Positions 28,163-33,531 of a stretch of 33,531 nt of DNA are shown piece after piece. How positions within the stretch are numbered: position 1 is the first letter of the stretch; each line of letters opens with the position of its first letter. The position numbers and the translations under genes are program-made. The stretch spans positions 1 to 33,531 of the forward strand of contig JAIRKT010000103.1 of assembly GCA_031259965.1 (NCBI GenBank), read 5' to 3'. The stretch comes from Christensenellaceae bacterium (GTDB taxonomy: Bacteria > Bacillota > Clostridia > Christensenellales > DTU072). Below the pieces are notes generated by a model that saw only the letters and a program-made list of their open reading frames with translations, was not told where the DNA came from and searched no databases.

Positions 28163-29843
28163 AAGTCCTTTAAAAATAATGTGGCGTCTTGCTAAACATT
28201 TGGGAAGTTTGTCAGTTCTCATGCCAATTGCAATATGCGCAGGTGTTTTAGGAAATGTCGCAGCATCATCTGTACCTGTGTTGGGCACACTTGCAGTTGC
28301 CAAATTAGTAAGTGGAAATATAACAATTTCATATAAACTAATAGCACTTTTGGCAGTTTTGTGTGGTGTTTCAAGGGGGATATTAAGATATCTAGAACAG
28401 TACTTAAATCATTATATAGCATTCAAGCTGCTCGCAACACTTAGAATTAAAATATTTGATGCATTACGAAATTTAGATGTATCAAAACTAGAAGACAAAA
28501 AGAAAGGCGGTTTGTTAACTATTCTCACATCTGATATTGAAACTTTGGAAGTTTTTTATGCACATACAATATCACCTATTTCTATTGCTTTAATAACGTC
28601 ATCCATATCAACAATATTGATTTGGATTATAGCAGGCTTTGAGTTAGCAATAACAGCTATTTCAGGATACCTAGTTTTAGGGTTAATTGTTCCTAAATTC
28701 ATCAATAGAATGCTAATTAAAGGAGGTGACGAATACAGAAAACATTTATCTGAATATAATTCGTGGTTTTTGGATAATATAAAAGGGATTAGAGAAATTG
28801 TAATGAAAAATGCTGGTTCTATGAAGGTGGAAGAGGTTAACAAGCGCTCTACCAACCTTTCGACACTCATGAAGAAGCAAAACGAAAAGACGTCGAGGGC
28901 TAATTCAATAATACAATTAATAGCATCTTCTGTAACTGTGATAGTGTTAATAATAGCAATTCTAATAATGAAAAAAAATAATTATTCTGAAGGCTTTGCA
29001 ATTATTGGATTTGCTATTTTTATTAGCACAATGGGGCCAGTCATCGCACTAGCGGCACTACCTTCTAATTTGGCGCACACTTTCGCATCCGCTAACAGGT
29101 TTCTAGATTTATTAGACGAAAAACCCAGTGTGCCGATAGTTGTTAATGGGTTGGATTTTGAATTTGATAAGTTAGAGGTTAACAATTTAAGTTTTGGTTA
29201 TGATGAAGATCTGATTTTATCTAGTGTTACATTCAAACTAGAAAAGGGAAAGATAATCGCAATTGTAGGACAGTCTGGATCAGGCAAAAGCACTATTTTG
29301 AAATTACTGTTAAGAGAGCGCGACAAAAAGGGAGGTGAAATTTTATATAATGGTCAAGATGTAGATAAAATAAACACAAAAAGCTTGCTGCAAAACATAA
29401 CATTAATAAATCAAACTACATACCTTTTTGATGAGACAATAGAATATAATTTAAGGATAGCTAATTTAGATGCGTCTGATTTGGAAATCACACGTGCCTG
29501 TGACGCAGCGGCAATAGGAGATTTTGTAGCTTCTTTGGAAAATGGTTATAAAACAAAAGTGGGGATGTTGGGTGACAAATTATCTGCAGGTGAAAAACAA
29601 CGCTTAGGGTTAGCTCGCGCTTTTTTACGAGGAAGTCCAGTAATTTTGTTAGATGAACCTACTAGTAATGTTGATGCAAGCAATGAAAATATTATATTAA
29701 ACGCGATAAAAAAAATAAAGGAGGAAAAAGCAATTATAATTGTTTCACACAGAGAATCAACTGCAGCTATTGCAGACAAAGTGTACAAACTTGAAAATGG
29801 GTTTTTGATTGAAACAAAAAATGTGGAAAAAATTAACAACTGA
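28155..29843 (+). CDS. ABC exporter half-transporter, CydC-like (TMD-NBD)
   Basis: GQSGSGKSTILKLLLRE, LSAGEKQRLGLARAFLRGSPVILLDEPTSNVD. Start placed at 28155 (MHRSPLKIMW) with GGAGGTG upstream; overlaps the preceding CDS by 8 nt. The track start at 28095 is less likely. Confidence 0.85.
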   Translation: MHRSPLKIMWRLAKHLGSLSVLMPIAICAGVLGNVAASSVPVLGTLAVAKLVSGNITISYKLIALLAVLCGVSRGILRYLEQYLNHYIAFKLLATLRIKIFDALRNLDVSKLEDKKKGGLLTILTSDIETLEVFYAHTISPISIALITSSISTILIWIIAGFELAITAISGYLVLGLIVPKFINRMLIKGGDEYRKHLSEYNSWFLDNIKGIREIVMKNAGSMKVEEVNKRSTNLSTLMKKQNEKTSRANSIIQLIASSVTVIVLIIAILIMKKNNYSEGFAIIGFAIFISTMGPVIALAALPSNLAHTFASANRFLDLLDEKPSVPIVVNGLDFEFDKLEVNNLSFGYDEDLILSSVTFKLEKGKIIAIVGQSGSGKSTILKLLLRERDKKGGEILYNGQDVDKINTKSLLQNITLINQTTYLFDETIEYNLRIANLDASDLEITRACDAAAIGDFVASLENGYKTKVGMLGDKLSAGEKQRLGLARAFLRGSPVILLDEPTSNVDASNENIILNAIKKIKEEKAIIIVSHRESTAAIADKVYKLENGFLIETKNVEKINN

Positions 29844-30022
29844 TAAGTGGAAATGCTAAAAGTAGCAAACATAATCAATACTATTTTTAAAATGTCTGAA
29901 CTGCGCAAACATAGTTTGTGCTATAGTTTATAAAACAAGAAAACCAATATAGGAAGCAAATTGTGATGCTAGAAGTTTTATTTCGTCAAAACAAAAAATG
30001 ACGCAATTTAGTGGAGTGAAAG

Positions 30023-30880
30023 ATGCTAAAAACATTAAAATTTAAGAGAGAAATTAGTTACGGTTCATTTGATAATGCTTTAGAGAGCGCAATAGATGCA
30101 ACAAAATTATTTGATAAAATGCAAGAGCACTTTGAGAAGCCAAACTTAAAAAAACCAATGCTCTTATTTATAGGTTATGATGGTTGCCTAACTAACGCAG
30201 TTGCGATTACAAAAGAGAATCCTACGAGTGCTATAGGAAAAATATTAAAAGAAGGCGCGATTTATATAGGGAGGACTGGTGGAGAGCGGATAGGCGATCA
30301 GCAAACGGACACAGCTCCTGGATGGGCATCAATTTTTACTGGGGCATGGGGCAGAGAAAATGGAGTTATAAACAATTCGGATGTACTATCTGAAAAGACA
30401 AAAAGCATAATGTGCAAATTGCTTTTGAAAGGAACATCAGCTAGTTTTGTTTTTTCGTGGGCATGCCACAAAGAAATTACGTACAACCGTGAAGCAAAAA
30501 ACTACCCAAACAGATATTTGAAAGCGGAGGATGACGAACAAACATTAGAACTTATGAGATCTAGACTAAAGGCAGGAGATTGTGCAATATTTGGGATTTT
30601 TGAACATTGCGATCATGAAGGGCACAAAAGCGGATTTTCAATCAACAACAAGGAATATATGAATGCCTTAAATACATCAGAAACATATGCCAATATTATA
30701 ATTGAGGATGTGATAGCAAGAAAAACGTATAAAGAAGAGGATTGGTTAATATTAATTGCAACGGATCATGGTGGAGTAAGAAAAAAGCATGGTGGTCGAA
30801 CAAAGATGGAGACAACGATATTTTTTGCATCCAACAAAAAAGTTTTTAAATTTGATGACACAAGTGGAGTATTCATATAA
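30023..30880 (+). CDS. Alkaline-phosphatase-superfamily phosphodiesterase/phosphatase, apparently cytosolic
   Basis: LLFIGYDGCL, DTAPGWASIFTGAWGRENGV, EHCDHEGHKSGF, IATDHGGVRKKHGG: metal-binding and nucleophile-region motifs of the nucleotide pyrophosphatase/AP superfamily. No signal peptide. GTGGAG RBS. Confidence 0.75.
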   Translation: MLKTLKFKREISYGSFDNALESAIDATKLFDKMQEHFEKPNLKKPMLLFIGYDGCLTNAVAITKENPTSAIGKILKEGAIYIGRTGGERIGDQQTDTAPGWASIFTGAWGRENGVINNSDVLSEKTKSIMCKLLLKGTSASFVFSWACHKEITYNREAKNYPNRYLKAEDDEQTLELMRSRLKAGDCAIFGIFEHCDHEGHKSGFSINNKEYMNALNTSETYANIIIEDVIARKTYKEEDWLILIATDHGGVRKKHGGRTKMETTIFFASNKKVFKFDDTSGVFI

Positions 30881-31193
30881 ATGATACGGCAAACTGAAAT
30901 TATGTGAATTACAAACATTAGTTGGGTTACAAAAGAAAAAATGGTGATAAGTTAATAAAAAAAGGAAGTAAATTTATCAGTTTGAAAAATTTGAATGTTA
31001 GATGAAAATTAGCAAAAAATCTCCCATAATTATATATTATTTGCTACAAGCGGGCTAAAACCCCAGAAAAAGGCAGATTTTCATATAAAATCCCAGAAAA
31101 AACTTTAAAAATTTTTATAAAAACATAAATGAAAACATCGGCGATATATTAAAAAATTGTGAAAAGTATAAGAAATATATAAGAAAACGAGCG

Positions 31194-31207
31194 TTTTTTT
31201 TTTTTTT
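31194..31207. repeat. T14 homopolymer tract
   Basis: Fourteen consecutive T, ending 21 nt before the -35 box at 31229. Confidence 0.95.
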
Positions 31208-31228
31208 GTCAGTTTTTTATATAAAGTG

Positions 31229-31257
31229 TTGACAAGTGGATTGTTTTGTTGTATAAT
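31229..31257 (+). promoter_or_regulatory. Perfect-consensus σA promoter TTGACA-N17-TATAAT
   Basis: TTGACA 31229-31234, 17-nt spacer, TATAAT 31252-31257; ATG with GGAGG RBS at 31298. Confidence 0.88.
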
Positions 31258-31297
31258 ATTGTTATCGAATTCGAGATTTATCTCTGGAGGAAAAAAA

Positions 31298-32062
31298 ATG
31301 AAAATATTTTTGAAGTTGGGTATTAACATCTTATTTTGTATTTTAATTGTGGCATGTCTTTCAAATAGTATAATGCCGCTCGTAGCAGTAGAAAAACAGG
31401 CAAATAGTGAAACTGTTTTTGATCCTAAAACTTTAAACATTTCATCGTACGAAGGTTTTGAATTTCTTAAATATTTTGAATACTTTCCAAACGGCAAATC
31501 CGAATTTTATGAAAAGGCTTTGGAGAATTTGTCCACTCCTAAATACGTAGTTGTCCATAAAGGGAAAACCAAAGCAACGAAGAAGATTATTGAGATGACG
31601 AGTCTTAGTTTGGATCTTGATAAAGGTCAAGGCGGCAGTATAGGAATTACATTTGGCCTGACAAAGACAGAAAAGCTTTCAAATTCTTATTCAACCGAGT
31701 TAGAAACTGGTGTTTCGAGTTTTTTTACAGAGCTAGTAAAGTCTGTTCAAACAGAAATAAAAGCATCATTAGAATATGGAAAGGGCGAAGATGTGGGCGT
31801 TACATATACTTTTACAGACAAGTCCACATCTGGGTCGTACAAAATTTATTTGTCAATAGACGTAACTGAATACATCATTGATATATATGATCCTAAGTTT
31901 GATGTAGAAGTGGTATCGGTAAAGGAAGGCAAAAAAACAGTGATAAAGGAATTTAACGTAATAGAAGGTTATTCTACCGAAAAAAACCCACTTTTATCTA
32001 ATAGGCGGTGTTATTTTATAGACAATGAAACTATTCCATATTATATGTTAATAAAAGATTAA
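31298..32062 (+). CDS. Small secreted protein of unknown function, beta-strand-rich
   Basis: Start 31298 preceded by TGGAGG. Signal/lipoprotein-like N-terminus MKIFLKLGINILFCILIVACLSNS. The track ORF start at 31226 lies upstream of the promoter and is not plausible. Confidence 0.8.
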   Translation: MKIFLKLGINILFCILIVACLSNSIMPLVAVEKQANSETVFDPKTLNISSYEGFEFLKYFEYFPNGKSEFYEKALENLSTPKYVVVHKGKTKATKKIIEMTSLSLDLDKGQGGSIGITFGLTKTEKLSNSYSTELETGVSSFFTELVKSVQTEIKASLEYGKGEDVGVTYTFTDKSTSGSYKIYLSIDVTEYIIDIYDPKFDVEVVSVKEGKKTVIKEFNVIEGYSTEKNPLLSNRRCYFIDNETIPYYMLIKD

Positions 32063-32073
32063 GGAGAATGAAA

Positions 32074-32883
32074 ATGAATTTCAAAACTAAACGCATAATG
32101 CAAATTTGTACAATATGTTTTTTGGTAGCAATGATAATTATGATGTCCTTTTTAAATATAGAGACACATAGGGCCGATGCATCCGTGTTAGGCGATTTTT
32201 TCAAAGCAATAGGTGAAATTTTAGGAGGTGTAGCTAGGGTTGCAAAAGTGGTCTTAGATTATGAAAACTTAAAAAATGCATTATATACAGAAATAGATAG
32301 AATACAGCCGGATGGCGCATCTAATAATGATATGATAATAATTTACGAGGGAAATTCAACTTCAAAATTGAAGCTTATAGAGCTTGCTCGCGCATATCAT
32401 AATTCAATAGAAATATTAACTATTGAATATGCCATGAAAAAAAGCATTAAATTTTCAAAGGAATTTTCGTTATCTACAGGCACTGCTATGAGCGCAAATG
32501 CGCAGGTTCCAATGCTTGACGATATAAAAATAGAGGCTGCGATCAAGTTAAAATCAAGCGTAGGTGAAACGAAGGAAAGGACAGTAGAAAAAGGAGAAAA
32601 ATATACTGTATCAGTTGGTGAAGGATCAAGAGCTGGCATATATGCACTAAATATAAATGTCGTTCAAAAATATTACTTAATCGAATATCTAGTAGGCGTT
32701 ACAGAATTAGAAGTGAAGAAATTTGAAGAAATTGAGAATGGAAAAACAAAAACAACAATAACAATTCAAGAACATTCAAAAAACTATGTTTTAAAGAAAT
32801 ATTTTGTAACAAATCAGATGTTTTTAAAGGAAACTGATGATCAACCAGCAATGAGTGTAGATTTAGAGTGGATTTTAAGTTAG
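32074..32883 (+). CDS. Small secreted protein, apparent paralogue of the preceding gene
   Basis: Start 32074 with AAGGAG 7 nt upstream, overlapping the previous stop. Signal MNFKTKRIMQICTICFLVAMIIMMSFLNIETHRADA. C-terminal layout parallels 31298-32062. Confidence 0.8.
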   Translation: MNFKTKRIMQICTICFLVAMIIMMSFLNIETHRADASVLGDFFKAIGEILGGVARVAKVVLDYENLKNALYTEIDRIQPDGASNNDMIIIYEGNSTSKLKLIELARAYHNSIEILTIEYAMKKSIKFSKEFSLSTGTAMSANAQVPMLDDIKIEAAIKLKSSVGETKERTVEKGEKYTVSVGEGSRAGIYALNINVVQKYYLIEYLVGVTELEVKKFEEIENGKTKTTITIQEHSKNYVLKKYFVTNQMFLKETDDQPAMSVDLEWILS

Positions 32884-33019
32884 TATTTATAAACAGCATA
32901 GCCACTACTACATTTGAAATCAACAGACATTTTTGAAATTTGGTTTGCTATAACAATTGAAAGAGAAAGTTTTAAAATATCTACATGATGCTATGCATTG
33001 CATTTTTAAAGAGGTTGTA

Positions 33020-33531
33020 ATGAAACGAAATATTTTGTTAATTTTGTTAATTGTTTGTTTAATAACTATTGTTTTACAAAGTTGTGAAAATGATAACAAT
33101 AATGATAAAGAAACTAATGAACGCATACCACCTGGTCCTCCCTTGCATTTTATTCCAATGTCAACGGTGGTGAATAGCCAGTTTTTACTCTCTCCTTTAA
33201 TTCCGACTAGAGAAATAGCACTTCCGTTAGCCACTTTGCAGGATGAAGATTATGGAGAATATGATTGCATTTTGAGAAATGTAAATACCACGACGAACCG
33301 ATTAAGTTTTAATGTAAAATATTATCGTTGTTCACCTGCATATATTAAGGAATTAGATATTTATGATCAAGATCTTGATTATGATTATGATATATATACC
33401 GTTTTGTTTTCAGTAACTTTGATAGGAGATGCTCCATTTGAATCCTTTGAAATCACAGAGGTGACGCTAGAATTTAATTATCAAGAGGTTAAAGTACCAG
33501 TTTCAATAAAAATATATGATAGACGCAATTT
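33020..33531 (+). CDS. Putative lipoprotein, truncated at the window edge
   Basis: ATG at 33020 with AAAGAGG upstream: MKRNILLILLIVCLITIVLQSCENDNNNDKETNERIPPGPPLHFIPM...; lipobox LQSC; open to the window end, so absent from the ORF track. Confidence 0.75.
   Translation, partial: MKRNILLILLIVCLITIVLQSCENDNNNDKETNERIPPGPPLHFIPMSTVVNSQFLLSPLIPTREIALPLATLQDEDYGEYDCILRNVNTTTNRLSFNVKYYRCSPAYIKELDIYDQDLDYDYDIYTVLFSVTLIGDAPFESFEITEVTLEFNYQEVKVPVSIKIYDRRN

Noticed and set aside
26429-29843. Calling the ABC pair a dedicated cytochrome bd assembly exporter (cydDC)
   Set aside because: Only CydDC-like sequence features are visible; no cydAB nearby, and the kinase neighbour points elsewhere. Gene symbols withheld.
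29903-29921. Short hairpin GCGCAAAC-ATA-GTTTGTGC upstream of the phosphatase gene as a terminator or operator
   Set aside because: 3-nt loop, one GU pair and no U-tract; too weak to call.
1-33531. CRISPR arrays, tRNA/rRNA genes, transposases, integrases or prophage genes
   Set aside because: None seen on either strand; the repeats present are protein-coding or very short.

Overview
AT-rich window, probably from a Firmicutes-like chromosome (inferred from σA-type promoters and Gram-positive-style surface proteins). The left part (about 0.5-8.2 kb) holds minus-strand housekeeping genes: rmuC, ychF, an rlmB/trmH-type rRNA methyltransferase, and an orphan hybrid sensor kinase. The centre (8.4-23.1 kb) is one tightly coupled minus-strand operon: a 3758-aa secreted, membrane-anchored InlB-repeat giant, a signal-peptide/Ig-like/single-TM protein, and an OLD-like AAA ATPase whose putative TOPRIM region looks degenerate. 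A divergent plus-strand gene encodes a lipoprotein with InlB repeats and BspA-type LRRs. Next come a proB-like amino-acid kinase translationally coupled to a CydDC-like ABC exporter pair, and a cytosolic alkaline-phosphatase-superfamily protein. The right edge carries two tandem, apparently paralogous small secreted proteins behind a perfect-consensus σA promoter (TTGACA-N17-TATAAT) preceded by a T14 tract, then a truncated lipoprotein gene. The best candidates for something undescribed are the giant surface protein/Ig-TM/OLD-like ATPase operon, the tandem secreted pair, and the kinase-CydDC cassette. All family calls come from reading motifs by eye; no database search was run.
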